From Acetomicrobium flavidum (GTDB lineage: Bacteria; Synergistota; Synergistia; Synergistales; Acetomicrobiaceae), in contig NZ_FSQZ01000001.1 of assembly GCF_900129645.1 (NCBI RefSeq), positions 1,946,001 through 2,010,000 of the forward strand: a stretch of 64,000 bases of DNA. Direction: 5' to 3'. Below the pieces are notes generated by a model. The model was not told the origin of the DNA and ran no database searches. It worked only from the letters and a program-made list of their open reading frames with translations. Position 1 is the stretch's first letter; each line of letters starts with the position of its first letter. The translations under genes and the position numbers were made by a program. Below are positions 33,924 through 42,528 of this stretch, piece by piece.

Positions 33924-34781
33924 TTGAAAAAGATCCTGCTTCAACTTGACTGCGATCCCTTGGCAAGCGTATTTGATGCCGTTACCGCCTATGACGCCGG
34001 AGCGGACGTCGTACTGCAGTACGGCAACGTGACGACAGAAAATGTCGTAGACCTGGTGTACGGCGTGATGTTCACCCGAGGCGGTGATAAATTAAAATAC
34101 AGCGCCATCTTCATAGGCGGCTCAAACGTCAGCAGGGCATCGGAGATCCTTGACGTCGTAAAAAAGACGTTTTTTGGAAACGTGAGAAATTCGGTCATGT
34201 TCGACCCAAGCGGCTGTAACACCACTGCAGCAGCTGCGGTGGCCAAGATGACGAAGGCCTGCGACGTGAAGGGCCAAAAGGTGGTCGTCCTGGCGGGCAC
34301 GGGTCCCGTCGGGCAGCGCGCGGCTGCCATGTTTGCCATGGAAGGGGCAAAGGTGGTGGTCACCTCAAGGAAACTCGAGAAGGCCCAAGCGGCAGCCGAG
34401 GAGATAAAGGCCACGTTCGGCCTGGAAGTTCAGCCCTTCGCTGCCTTTGATGACGAAAGCACGACCGAGGCCCTAAAAGGAGCGGTGGCCGCCCTTTGTA
34501 CCGGAGCGCCCGGGGTAACGCTCATTCGCGAGCCCCTCTGGAAGGCCAATCCTTCCCTTAAAGTGCTCGGGGACGTGAACGCCGTGCCGCCCATGGGCGT
34601 GGAGGGCATGAAGTCGTCTTACAACGGCGAGGTCATAGAGGGAAAGGTCATGTTCGGCTCCATGGGCATCGGCGGCCTAAAGATGAGGGTGCACAGAACC
34701 TGCATCGAGCGGCTCTTTGAAAGAAACGACGCCCTATTTGACGCTCAAAGCATACTTGAGATAGCCAAGGAGCTATCCTGA
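33924..34781 (+). CDS. mtdB: NAD(P)-dependent methylene-H4MPT dehydrogenase
   Basis: MtdB oxidises methylene-tetrahydromethanopterin to the methenyl form, with NAD or NADP. The 285-residue protein has the family N-terminal half (FDAVTAYDAGADVV, TRGGDKLKYSAIFIGGSNV, and NSVMFDPSGCNTTAAAAVAK) and an NAD-binding fold with VVLAGTGPVGQRAAAMFAMEG. The TSRKLEKAQAA segment after the second strand, with arginine and lysine, hints that NADP is accepted. GGGGGTAAG precedes its TTG/ATG start region. It is followed after two bases by an ATP-grasp gene. Confidence 0.9.
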   Translation: MKKILLQLDCDPLASVFDAVTAYDAGADVVLQYGNVTTENVVDLVYGVMFTRGGDKLKYSAIFIGGSNVSRASEILDVVKKTFFGNVRNSVMFDPSGCNTTAAAAVAKMTKACDVKGQKVVVLAGTGPVGQRAAAMFAMEGAKVVVTSRKLEKAQAAAEEIKATFGLEVQPFAAFDDESTTEALKGAVAALCTGAPGVTLIREPLWKANPSLKVLGDVNAVPPMGVEGMKSSYNGEVIEGKVMFGSMGIGGLKMRVHRTCIERLFERNDALFDAQSILEIAKELS

Positions 34782-34783
34782 TT

Positions 34784-35923
34784 TTGAGGATACTTCTCGT
34801 AGGCGTAAGCACCAGGGCCTTGGCCGAGTCCGCCTTAAGGGCAAGCTTTGATGCGGTCGCTGTCGACTACTTCGGTGATCTTGACCAAAGTCGCCTGATA
34901 CCTTCGTTGGCCGTAGGGCGGGACTTCGGCCTTCCCTTCGACGAAGCTTCCATATGCAAGGTTTGCTCGCTTCTTGACTACGACGGGGTCATCTACACGG
35001 GAGGGGCCGATATAAAGCCTGCACTAATCGATCTAATCTCAAAGGACAAGGTGCTTTTCGGCAACGACTCAAAGGTCTTGCGTGACGTGAGAGACCCCAT
35101 ATTGTTGCGCGAGGCCTGCAGGCTGGGTGAAATTGAATTTCCCGTGACGCTTGTTTCAAGTGAGGCTAAAGCTTTAGACAAAGAAAGCAAGTGGCTCGTA
35201 AAGCCCATTTACGGCGGAAGCGGGTTTGGAATAGGCTTTTACGAAGGCGGCGAAGTGGGCGAGGATTTTTACGTGCAGCAGTTCGTCAGCGGCCTTCCCG
35301 CATCGGCGTCCTTTTTGTCGGATGGCAGGACATGTCAGCTGCTTGGCATGACAAGACAGATCATAGGAGACGAATCCCTTGGAGGAAGCGGCTTTAAGTG
35401 GTGCGGCAACGTCTATCCCCTTTTTTCGACTAATGCCAATTTTGTTGATATAATGAACAAAATATCGGGCTGGGGAACTGCTTTGACCGGCCATTTTGGC
35501 CTTAAGGGCCTTTTTGGCATAGATTTTGTGATAGACGAAGGAGGCAGCCCCTTTCTGGTGGAGATAAACCCGCGCTACAGCGCCTCCATGGAGCTGATCG
35601 AGCACGACTTAAACGTGTCTTTCACGTCCCTTCACGTGTCGGCCTGTCTGGGCAAAATGGCAAAGTTTGCCGTCCAAAGCACGCAGGGCTTCACGGCCAA
35701 GGGCATAGTTTACGCCAAAGATGACGTAGTCACGCCCGATACGTCGAAGTGGCTGGGGCTGCACAGCGATGTTCCCTTTCCGAACGAGCACGTAGCCAAG
35801 GGCTTTCCAATTTGCACCGTATTTGGAAGGGGCCAAACGCAGGATGACTGCATTGCCGACCTTTATAGGAAGGCAAACGAGGTATATCGAGAGTTAAAGG
35901 AAGAGGCATACCATGAGCGATGA
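34784..35923 (+). CDS. ATP-grasp protein of the H4MPT cluster
   Basis: A 379-residue ATP-grasp ligase-type enzyme. ATP-binding marks include KWLVKPIYGGSGFGIGFYEG and the metal site near the end, FGIDFVIDEGGSPFLVEINPRY (E-x-N-P-R). Such a gene is common in H4MPT gene sets of methylotrophs, where it is thought to act in making the cofactor; the exact reaction is not known to me. It uses a TTG start (AAGGAG 12 bases ahead) and overlaps fwdD by 11 bases. Confidence 0.8.
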   Translation: MRILLVGVSTRALAESALRASFDAVAVDYFGDLDQSRLIPSLAVGRDFGLPFDEASICKVCSLLDYDGVIYTGGADIKPALIDLISKDKVLFGNDSKVLRDVRDPILLREACRLGEIEFPVTLVSSEAKALDKESKWLVKPIYGGSGFGIGFYEGGEVGEDFYVQQFVSGLPASASFLSDGRTCQLLGMTRQIIGDESLGGSGFKWCGNVYPLFSTNANFVDIMNKISGWGTALTGHFGLKGLFGIDFVIDEGGSPFLVEINPRYSASMELIEHDLNVSFTSLHVSACLGKMAKFAVQSTQGFTAKGIVYAKDDVVTPDTSKWLGLHSDVPFPNEHVAKGFPICTVFGRGQTQDDCIADLYRKANEVYRELKEEAYHER

Positions 35924-36263
35924 ATCTTTTAGCGCGGTTTGTACGCTGGTAACGGGGCGCACCCTTGAGCAGGCCAAGGGGATGCACATCGGCAAGACGG
36001 AGGAGGAATACAGGAAAGCAGTTGACAAGGCCTTTCTGTCGCCTGAGGTTTTAAGCAAGCTGTCCTTAAATGAAGGCGACGAAGTAATGCTTAAGACGCG
36101 CTGCGGCAAGGTGCGAGTCAGGGTATATGCAGATGCGGGGTTGCCCGAGGATGTGGTCTTCGTTCCCATGGGGCCGACGGCGAATACGCTCGTAGGCTCT
36201 GACACCGAAGGAAGCGGGATGCCCTCATTCAAGGGCCTGCAGGTGGAGGTCGTTAGATCATGA
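35913..36263 (+). CDS. fwdD: Formylmethanofuran dehydrogenase subunit D (molybdopterin dinucleotide-binding)
   Basis: A 116-residue protein of the molydop-binding beta-barrel fold, subunit D of formylmethanofuran dehydrogenase, which covers the Mo/W dinucleotide cofactor held by subunit B. The typical run is LVTGRTLEQAKGMHIGKTEE, LNEGDEVMLKTRCGKVRVRV, and the end FVPMGPTANTLVGSDTEGSG. Aerobic methylotroph Fhc complexes lack this subunit. It overlaps the ATP-grasp gene upstream and fwdB downstream by four bases. Confidence 0.9.
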   Translation: MSDESFSAVCTLVTGRTLEQAKGMHIGKTEEEYRKAVDKAFLSPEVLSKLSLNEGDEVMLKTRCGKVRVRVYADAGLPEDVVFVPMGPTANTLVGSDTEGSGMPSFKGLQVEVVRS

Positions 36264-37531
36264 CGGTCGAAAGAAACGTCGTATGCACCTTCTGCGGGTG
36301 TTTGTGCGACGATATAAATTTAACCATAGAGGACGATCGCATCGTCAAGGTGGAAAAAGCCTGCGGCAACGGCAGGGGCTTGTTTGAAGGCTACAACCCC
36401 GATCCTATAATGCCAAAGGTTATGGGAAGGGATACGTCGTTTCAGGAGGCGGTGAAGGAAGCTTCAAGGATCTTAAGGTCCGCCAGATATCCCTTGATCT
36501 ACGGCCTGTCTTCCACGTCGTCCGAGGCACAGCGCATGACCGTGCAGCTGGCCGAACTGATCGGGGCATCCATCGATTCGACATCGTCGGTCTGTCACGG
36601 CCCCACGGGCCTTGCCATGCAGGCGGTAGGGGAACCTACCTGTACCTTGGGCGAGATAAAAAACAGGGCCGACCTCCTGGTCTTTTGGGGATGCAACCCC
36701 CTTGTGACCCACAGCCGTCATTTCGCCCGGTATTCGGCCATGCCAAAGGGGCGTTTCATCCCCGAGGGCAGGCGCGACCGCAAGGTCGTCGTCGTGGACG
36801 TGCGCCGCAGCGAGACGGCCAAGTCGGCCGATATGTACTTGCAGATCAAGCAGGGATGCGACTTTGAGGTGCTCCTTGCCCTAAAGGCCTTAATAATGGG
36901 GCGCACCCTGGATGCCGTCGAGGTGGGCGGGATACCCGCAGAGGTGCTGCAGCAGCTTGCAGTTGAAATGAAGTCCTGCCGATACGGAATGATATTTTTC
37001 GGCATGGGACTTACCATGACAAATGGCAGGGACTTAAACGTACGTGGCGTTTTGTCGCTGGTAAGGGAGTTAAACGATCACACCAGGTTTTCTGCCCTGC
37101 CCATGAGGGGCCACGGAAACGTGACGGGAGCAGACCAGGTCATGTCCTGGCTTTGCGGGTATCCATTTGCCGTCAACTACTCGAGGGGCTACCCCAGATA
37201 CGGCCCGGGCGAGTATACGGCCGTCGACTTGCTCTGCAGCGGCGAGGCCGACTGCATGCTCGTGATAGCCTCAGACCCTGCGGCTCACTTTCCCGCCCCG
37301 GCGGTAAAGCACATGAAAACTATCCCCGTCATAGCCATCGATCCCGCAGAAAGCCTGACGGCAGCCGGGGCGTCCGTTTATTTTCCCACGGCCATGTACG
37401 GCATCGACTGCGAGGGCACGGCCTACAGGATGGACGGCGTAGCCCTGCGCCTGAAGGCCCCCTTAAAGAGAAAGAGGCCGAGCGACGAGGAAGTCTTGCA
37501 AGCCTTGATTGAAGGTGTGAAGTCATGTTGA
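36260..37531 (+). CDS. fwdB: Formylmethanofuran dehydrogenase subunit B (catalytic, Mo/W)
   Basis: The molybdopterin-type subunit that interconverts CO2 and formate inside the complex. 423 residues. Iron-sulfur cysteines C9, C12 and C16 (VCTFCGCLCDD) and C35 (KACGNG) are present, and C112 in SSVCHGPTG stands where the metal-ligand cysteine (or selenocysteine) of archaeal FwdB is found. Further blocks, FWGCNPLVTHSRHFARYS and KSADMYLQIKQGCDFE, are family-typical. In methylotroph FhcB the redox site is lost; here it looks intact. The gene overlaps fwdD by four bases and fwdA by seven. Confidence 0.93.
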   Translation: MTVERNVVCTFCGCLCDDINLTIEDDRIVKVEKACGNGRGLFEGYNPDPIMPKVMGRDTSFQEAVKEASRILRSARYPLIYGLSSTSSEAQRMTVQLAELIGASIDSTSSVCHGPTGLAMQAVGEPTCTLGEIKNRADLLVFWGCNPLVTHSRHFARYSAMPKGRFIPEGRRDRKVVVVDVRRSETAKSADMYLQIKQGCDFEVLLALKALIMGRTLDAVEVGGIPAEVLQQLAVEMKSCRYGMIFFGMGLTMTNGRDLNVRGVLSLVRELNDHTRFSALPMRGHGNVTGADQVMSWLCGYPFAVNYSRGYPRYGPGEYTAVDLLCSGEADCMLVIASDPAAHFPAPAVKHMKTIPVIAIDPAESLTAAGASVYFPTAMYGIDCEGTAYRMDGVALRLKAPLKRKRPSDEEVLQALIEGVKSC

Positions 37532-39186
37532 TCATAAAAGGCGGCCAAGTTTACGACCCGACCAACGGCGTAAACGGCGAAGTAAAGGACATTTACATAG
37601 AAGGCGGTAAAGTGGTAAACCCTCCCGAGCGCATCCCCGATGACGCAACCGTCATAGATGCCCGGGGTATGATCGTCATGCCCGGCGGCGTAGACATGCA
37701 CGCCCACATCGCCGGTTCCAAGGTAAATACGGGCCGCAAGCTCTGCCCTGAGGATCACTACGAACACTTTAGGATCGCCGAGAAGGGATTGCGGTCGGGC
37801 GCAGGCTCTAGAGTTCCCACCACCTTTTTGACGGCCTACAGGTACGTGGAGATGGGCTATACCACGGTCGTAGAGGCAGCGTCAGCTCCTCTCGTGACGC
37901 GACATACCCACGAAGAGCTTATGGACATGCCCCTGCTTGACAAGGCCATACTGATCACCATGGGCAACAACGAAATCCTCATGGACATGATCTCTCAAGA
38001 CAAGTTTGACGAGGCAAAAGACGTCATGGCATGGCTCCTTAACTCCACAGGAGGCTACGGCGTCAAGGTCGTAAACCCAGGCGGAGTGGAAAACTGGAAG
38101 TGGGGCGGAAACGTCCAAAGCTGGGACGACGAGGTCAAGTATTTCGGCTTAACCTCAAGAAAGCTGCTTAACGCCTTGGTCCAGTCGGCAGACAGCTTAA
38201 AGCTTCCTCACTCCGTTCACCTTCACGGATTAAACCTTGGGGTGCCGGGAAACGTCGAGACGACGGTAGAGGTTATAAATGACGTCCAAGGCAGGCTTCA
38301 TCTGTGCCACCTGCAGTTTTTAAGCTACGGCAAGGACAAAAGGGGGCGCATGCACAGCGGTGCAAGCGCCGTCATGGAGGCCTTCAACGAACATTCAAAC
38401 GTCACCATGGATGTAGGCCAGATCGTATTCGGCAACGCCGTCACGATGACCTCGGACGGCCCGCTTGAGTACAGGATTCAGAAGATGACGGGACATAAGT
38501 GGTGCAACGACGACGTGGAATGCGAGATGGGCGGAGGCATTGTCCCCATGGAGTATAAGATTAAGTCCGTCGCCTCGGCAGTGCAGTGGATAACGGGGAT
38601 GGAGCTTTTTTTGCTCGCCAAGGATCCCTGGAGGGTTGCGCTGACGACCGACCATCCCAACGCAGGGCCATTTTTTTGCTACCCGCAGGTCATAAGGCTT
38701 TTGATGGACAAGGACTACAGGAATCATTTCATCGGCCTGCTTCCTCCAAAGGCCCTCAAGAGCTCGGTGATAAAGGACTTAGACAGGGAATACAGCTTAT
38801 ATGAGATCGCCATAATTACGAGGGCTGCTCCTGCCAAAATATTGGGCTTGAAGGAAAAGGGACATTTGGGAGTTGGCGCCGACGGAGACGTGGCCATATA
38901 CGATCCTCGAAACTACGGCCACAGGGGATGCATCTGCAACTTCAGGGAGTGCCGCCGCGCCCTCGACTTTCCGGCCTGGGTCATAAAGGGCGGAGATGTC
39001 GTCGTAAAGGACGGCACGCTTTTGAAGGAGTTTCCGGGCCAGGTATACAGGGTCGTCCCCGATTTTGACAGCTCCATAGAGGAAAAGATAAGGGAAGATT
39101 TCGAAAAATATTACACCCTTTCTTTCGAAAACTATCCCGTCCAGGAAGAGTACCTGAAAGGCTCAAAGGAGGTGGCCTGCTCATGA
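37525..39186 (+). CDS. fwdA: Formylmethanofuran dehydrogenase subunit A (amidohydrolase)
   Basis: The metal-dependent amidohydrolase subunit that makes or splits the formyl-methanofuran bond, 553 residues. The dinuclear site residues of archaeal FwdA are visible at near-identical positions: H59 and H61 (DMHAHIAG), K181 as the likely carboxylated lysine (GGYGVKVVNPGG), H232/H234 (SVHLHGLN), H262 (LCHLQF) and D376 (LTTDHPNAG). It works with FwdB through a formate tunnel in known complexes. It overlaps the next gene by four bases. Confidence 0.95.
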   Translation: MLIIKGGQVYDPTNGVNGEVKDIYIEGGKVVNPPERIPDDATVIDARGMIVMPGGVDMHAHIAGSKVNTGRKLCPEDHYEHFRIAEKGLRSGAGSRVPTTFLTAYRYVEMGYTTVVEAASAPLVTRHTHEELMDMPLLDKAILITMGNNEILMDMISQDKFDEAKDVMAWLLNSTGGYGVKVVNPGGVENWKWGGNVQSWDDEVKYFGLTSRKLLNALVQSADSLKLPHSVHLHGLNLGVPGNVETTVEVINDVQGRLHLCHLQFLSYGKDKRGRMHSGASAVMEAFNEHSNVTMDVGQIVFGNAVTMTSDGPLEYRIQKMTGHKWCNDDVECEMGGGIVPMEYKIKSVASAVQWITGMELFLLAKDPWRVALTTDHPNAGPFFCYPQVIRLLMDKDYRNHFIGLLPPKALKSSVIKDLDREYSLYEIAIITRAAPAKILGLKEKGHLGVGADGDVAIYDPRNYGHRGCICNFRECRRALDFPAWVIKGGDVVVKDGTLLKEFPGQVYRVVPDFDSSIEEKIREDFEKYYTLSFENYPVQEEYLKGSKEVACS

Positions 39187-40643
39187 GTAATGAAGATCAC
39201 ATCGCCTACATATTGCTTGGCGCTAACCTGGGAGACAGGCAGAGTAACATCCTGCAGGCGCTGCAGTACATCCAGGCCAGGGCAAATATCGAAAAGGTCT
39301 CTTCGTTTTATGAAACGAAGCCCTTGGACGACTCAGACCAGCCCGAGTATCTCAACATGGCCTGCCGGATACGGACGACCGACGGCCCAAGGGAGCTGCT
39401 TGAGTTCCTGAAATGGGTCGAAAGGCGAATGGGCCGCACCTCCCTAGAAAAAAACGCCCCGAGGCCCATTGACATAGATTTGCTAATGTACGACGACATG
39501 ATCGCGGATGAAAGCGATTTGCGCCTTCCCCATCCCGGGATGCTTGAGAGGGCCTTTACGCTCATTCCGCTGGCCGAGATAGCTCCAGACTACATACATC
39601 CGACCGCAAAAAAGGCCCTTGGCGAGCTGGCGGGACAGCTTGATTCCTCCTCGGTAAAAAAGGTCGAAAGGAGCCTGAAATTTAAGCTTGAAAGCGACAT
39701 CCAGGGAGGGCGTCCATCCATAAACGTGAGCCTGTCTCGGGTAGGCATCACCGACTTAAAGCGCGTGATAAGGCTAGGGGTCAAGGGAAAGGCTGCGCTT
39801 TTTTACGCTACGCTTGATTTCTTTGCCTACCTTGATCCCTTCAAGGCGGGCGTTCACATGTCAAGGTTCACTGACGTGCTCGAGGGCATGATAGAAGAAA
39901 TCTCGCTCGAGCCTTCCCCCGACATAGAAAGCCTTGCCGAAAGGCTGGCCCTGCAGGTCGTGCGATCCCAGAGGGCAAAGAAGGCCGAGGTGTGGATAAA
40001 GGCGCGCTACCCCATGGAAAGGGTCACCCCCATATCGGCGAAAAAGACAGAGGAGCTCTATACCTTCGTGGGAATCGCCTCAACCGACGGACAAAGGTCT
40101 CGACGCATCATCGGGGTGGAAGCGGAGGGCATGACGGCCTGTCCCTGCGCACAGGACATGATGAGCTCTCATGCAAGGATGCTCCTTCAGGAGGCAGGCT
40201 ACGACCCGGACGAGGCTGCCAAGATCGTGAGCTTGATTCCCATGCCCACCCACAACCAGCGGGCAAGGGGCACGCTTTTGGTGGGATCCGATATGTCGGT
40301 TAGGGCGGAACACCTGGTGCATATAATAGAGGCCTCCATGAGCTCGGAGACCTACGAGCTGCTGAAGAGGCCCGACGAGTTCTTCGTGGTCAACAAGGCG
40401 CATCAAAACGCGAGGTTCGCCGAGGACGTGGTAAGGCAGATGCTCTTTAACTTGGTCGAGGTTTATCCGGACCTTCCGAATGAGTCCTTCGTGCTTGCCA
40501 GGGAAGAAAGCCTTGAAAGCATACACCGTCACAACGCCTTCGCCGAAAGAAGCGGACTGCTTGGCGACATCAGGGCGGAAATTCGCGGGCAGGCCGAAAG
40601 CCATCGGCCAAACATCACCATGGAAGAATGGCTGAGCCTGTAA
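39183..40643 (+). CDS. Fused HPPK - GTP cyclohydrolase (MptA/FolE2 type), pterin synthesis
   Basis: Two pterin-making enzymes in one chain of 486 residues. Residues 5-145 are a hydroxymethyl-dihydropterin pyrophosphokinase (LLGANLGDRQSN, then RPIDIDLLMYDD at 94-105 with the two catalytic aspartates). Residues 170-480 are a GTP cyclohydrolase of the FolE2/MptA type (KAGVHMSRF at 221-229, the metal-ligand C-P-C-A-Q at 320-324). The first and a later step of H4MPT pterin synthesis are thus joined, while the phosphodiesterase and aldolase steps between them are not in the window. The gene is inside the C1 operon, so the fusion serves H4MPT rather than folate, as inference. Confidence 0.88.
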   Translation: MSNEDHIAYILLGANLGDRQSNILQALQYIQARANIEKVSSFYETKPLDDSDQPEYLNMACRIRTTDGPRELLEFLKWVERRMGRTSLEKNAPRPIDIDLLMYDDMIADESDLRLPHPGMLERAFTLIPLAEIAPDYIHPTAKKALGELAGQLDSSSVKKVERSLKFKLESDIQGGRPSINVSLSRVGITDLKRVIRLGVKGKAALFYATLDFFAYLDPFKAGVHMSRFTDVLEGMIEEISLEPSPDIESLAERLALQVVRSQRAKKAEVWIKARYPMERVTPISAKKTEELYTFVGIASTDGQRSRRIIGVEAEGMTACPCAQDMMSSHARMLLQEAGYDPDEAAKIVSLIPMPTHNQRARGTLLVGSDMSVRAEHLVHIIEASMSSETYELLKRPDEFFVVNKAHQNARFAEDVVRQMLFNLVEVYPDLPNESFVLAREESLESIHRHNAFAERSGLLGDIRAEIRGQAESHRPNITMEEWLSL

Positions 40644-41972
40644 ATGTCTAAGACCTTGTTTGTGACGGGCAAGCTCGCCCGCGAGGCCTTGCAAAATATT
40701 TTAAAGAAGATGGAGCTTTCCTTTTCCTATGAGGTTGCAGTCCTGCCCATCTCCGTGGCGGCGCTCATGAACGTAACGTGGGTGGCATCGAAGCTGAAGG
40801 ACGCAAGGGGAGCAGACACGGTGATCCTGCCCGGCTTATGCCAGGGAGACGAAGAGCTTCTATCCAAGGCTTTAGGCGTCAAGGTAATAAAGGGGCCCAA
40901 GGACCTAAAGGACCTGCCGGGATTTTTCGGCCTTGCAGCACACCAGACCAGGGTCGGCCCAAACGTTCAGATACTGGCGGAGATCGTAGACGCACACAGG
41001 TTGAGCTTGGAGGAGATCGCAGAGAAGGCTGCAGGCTACAAGGCAAAGGGGGCCTCGATCATCGACCTGGGTGGCCCCGTCAGGGGCGCGATCCCAAATG
41101 TCAGCGAGATCGTGACGATGCTAAAGGGCCTTGGATACAGGGTGAGCCTCGATACCTTTGACGAGGAAACGGCCTTGAAGGCCGACAAAGCGGGCATCGA
41201 CCTTTACTTGAGCGTCAACGGCTCAAACATGGACCTTGCGGACAAGATGTCATGTCCCGTCGTCGTAATACCCGACTTTGAGGACAAAAGCATCGATTCG
41301 CTGGTAAGAAACGCGACAAGGCTAAAGGAGATGGGGAAGCGCTACATCGCAGATCCTGTCCTTGACCCGCTGCCCTTTGGCCTTTCAAGGTCCATATACC
41401 GCTTCGTTGAGTACAGGAGTCGTTTTCCGGAAGACGAGATGCTAATGGGCACAGGAAACTTGACCGAGCTCACCGAGGCCGACTCAACGGGCATAAACGC
41501 CCTGCTTTTGGGGATATGCAGCGAGCTAAACGTCAATTACGTGCTCACGACGGAAGTGGTAAGCTGGGCGCGGGGGGCGGTTCGCGAAGCTTACATAGCA
41601 AGCGCGCTGAACGAAAGCGCCAAGCAGTCGGGAATGTTACCCAAGGGCTTCGGGTTTGGCTTGGTTACGGTAAGGGACATGCCCTTTGAAAGCTACAGCG
41701 AAGAGGAGATAGCAAACATACACAGACATGTGACGGACAAAAACTTTAGGATCTTCGTGATAGGCGACTGCATATACATATTTAACAATTCGGTATTTTT
41801 AAGGGGCAAAGATGCAGGCGAGCTTTTCGGTGAGCTGAACGTCACGGATCCCGGGCATGCCTTCTACCTGGGCCGCGAGCTCGAAAGGGCTTCGCTGGCC
41901 GCCAAGCTGGGGAAAAAATACGTGCAGGAGCGCCCCTTGAACTGGGGCTATCTGTCGAGCGATGATATATGA
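40644..41972 (+). CDS. Dihydropteroate-synthase-like protein (H4MPT synthesis)
   Basis: A 442-residue protein with a distinct N-terminal region of about 130 residues followed by a TIM-barrel of the dihydropteroate synthase superfamily (GASIIDLGGPVRGAI, then GYRVSLDTFDEETAL, and RYIADPVLDPLPFG). This archaeal/methylotroph family probably couples the pterin with ribofuranosylaminobenzene phosphate in place of the para-aminobenzoate step of folate. It starts directly after the stop of the fused HPPK gene and overlaps the DUF447 gene by 11 bases. Confidence 0.85.
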   Translation: MSKTLFVTGKLAREALQNILKKMELSFSYEVAVLPISVAALMNVTWVASKLKDARGADTVILPGLCQGDEELLSKALGVKVIKGPKDLKDLPGFFGLAAHQTRVGPNVQILAEIVDAHRLSLEEIAEKAAGYKAKGASIIDLGGPVRGAIPNVSEIVTMLKGLGYRVSLDTFDEETALKADKAGIDLYLSVNGSNMDLADKMSCPVVVIPDFEDKSIDSLVRNATRLKEMGKRYIADPVLDPLPFGLSRSIYRFVEYRSRFPEDEMLMGTGNLTELTEADSTGINALLLGICSELNVNYVLTTEVVSWARGAVREAYIASALNESAKQSGMLPKGFGFGLVTVRDMPFESYSEEEIANIHRHVTDKNFRIFVIGDCIYIFNNSVFLRGKDAGELFGELNVTDPGHAFYLGRELERASLAAKLGKKYVQERPLNWGYLSSDDI

Positions 41973-42528
41973 GGTCATAGTTTCAACATTAAACTCCGAG
42001 GGCTTGCCAAACTGGGCTCCCATGGGCTTGATCGAGCAGCAGGGCAGCTACTTTTTGCACGTCTTTAAGGGCAGCCATACCTACGAGAACCTAATGTCAC
42101 GGGGAGAGTTTGTGGCAAACGCAACGGACGACATCTTGGCCTTTTGCCTAAGTGCATTGGGCGAACCCACACTCGATTGCGTGCCTGCCAAAAGAGTGGC
42201 CGGCTACGTATATGCAGAGGCCTGCTCGTGGATGGAGTTTGAGGCCGTCGCAACTGAAGAAGACGATCTTGCCGGGCGATTTAGCTGCCGCCTCCTTTAC
42301 AGCGACGTAAGGCGTTCGTATAGGGGCTATAATAGGGCTAAAGGGTCGATCATGGAGCTTTTGATAGCGGCGACGCGATATCGGCTTTACGACCGCCAAT
42401 TTTTTAACGGGCTTATATTGAACGCCAAGGCTTTAGTCGAAAGGACGGGCGGAGAGAGGGAAGCGCAAGCCCTCGCATTTGTGGAAGGCTATCTTGAGGA
42501 GGTATTCGATGAAGGTCGTTCACGTTGA
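41962..42528 (+). CDS. DUF447-family protein
   Basis: A 188-residue protein of the DUF447 family, with a flavin-reductase-like split barrel (STLNSEGLPNWAPMGLIE, FKGSHTYENLMSRGEFVANA, then a helical tail). The family is a regular member of H4MPT gene sets; its reaction is not known to me. Neighbour overlaps on both sides tie it to cofactor synthesis. It ends inside the first codons of the beta-RFAP synthase gene. Confidence 0.82.
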   Translation: MIYEVIVSTLNSEGLPNWAPMGLIEQQGSYFLHVFKGSHTYENLMSRGEFVANATDDILAFCLSALGEPTLDCVPAKRVAGYVYAEACSWMEFEAVATEEDDLAGRFSCRLLYSDVRRSYRGYNRAKGSIMELLIAATRYRLYDRQFFNGLILNAKALVERTGGEREAQALAFVEGYLEEVFDEGRSR

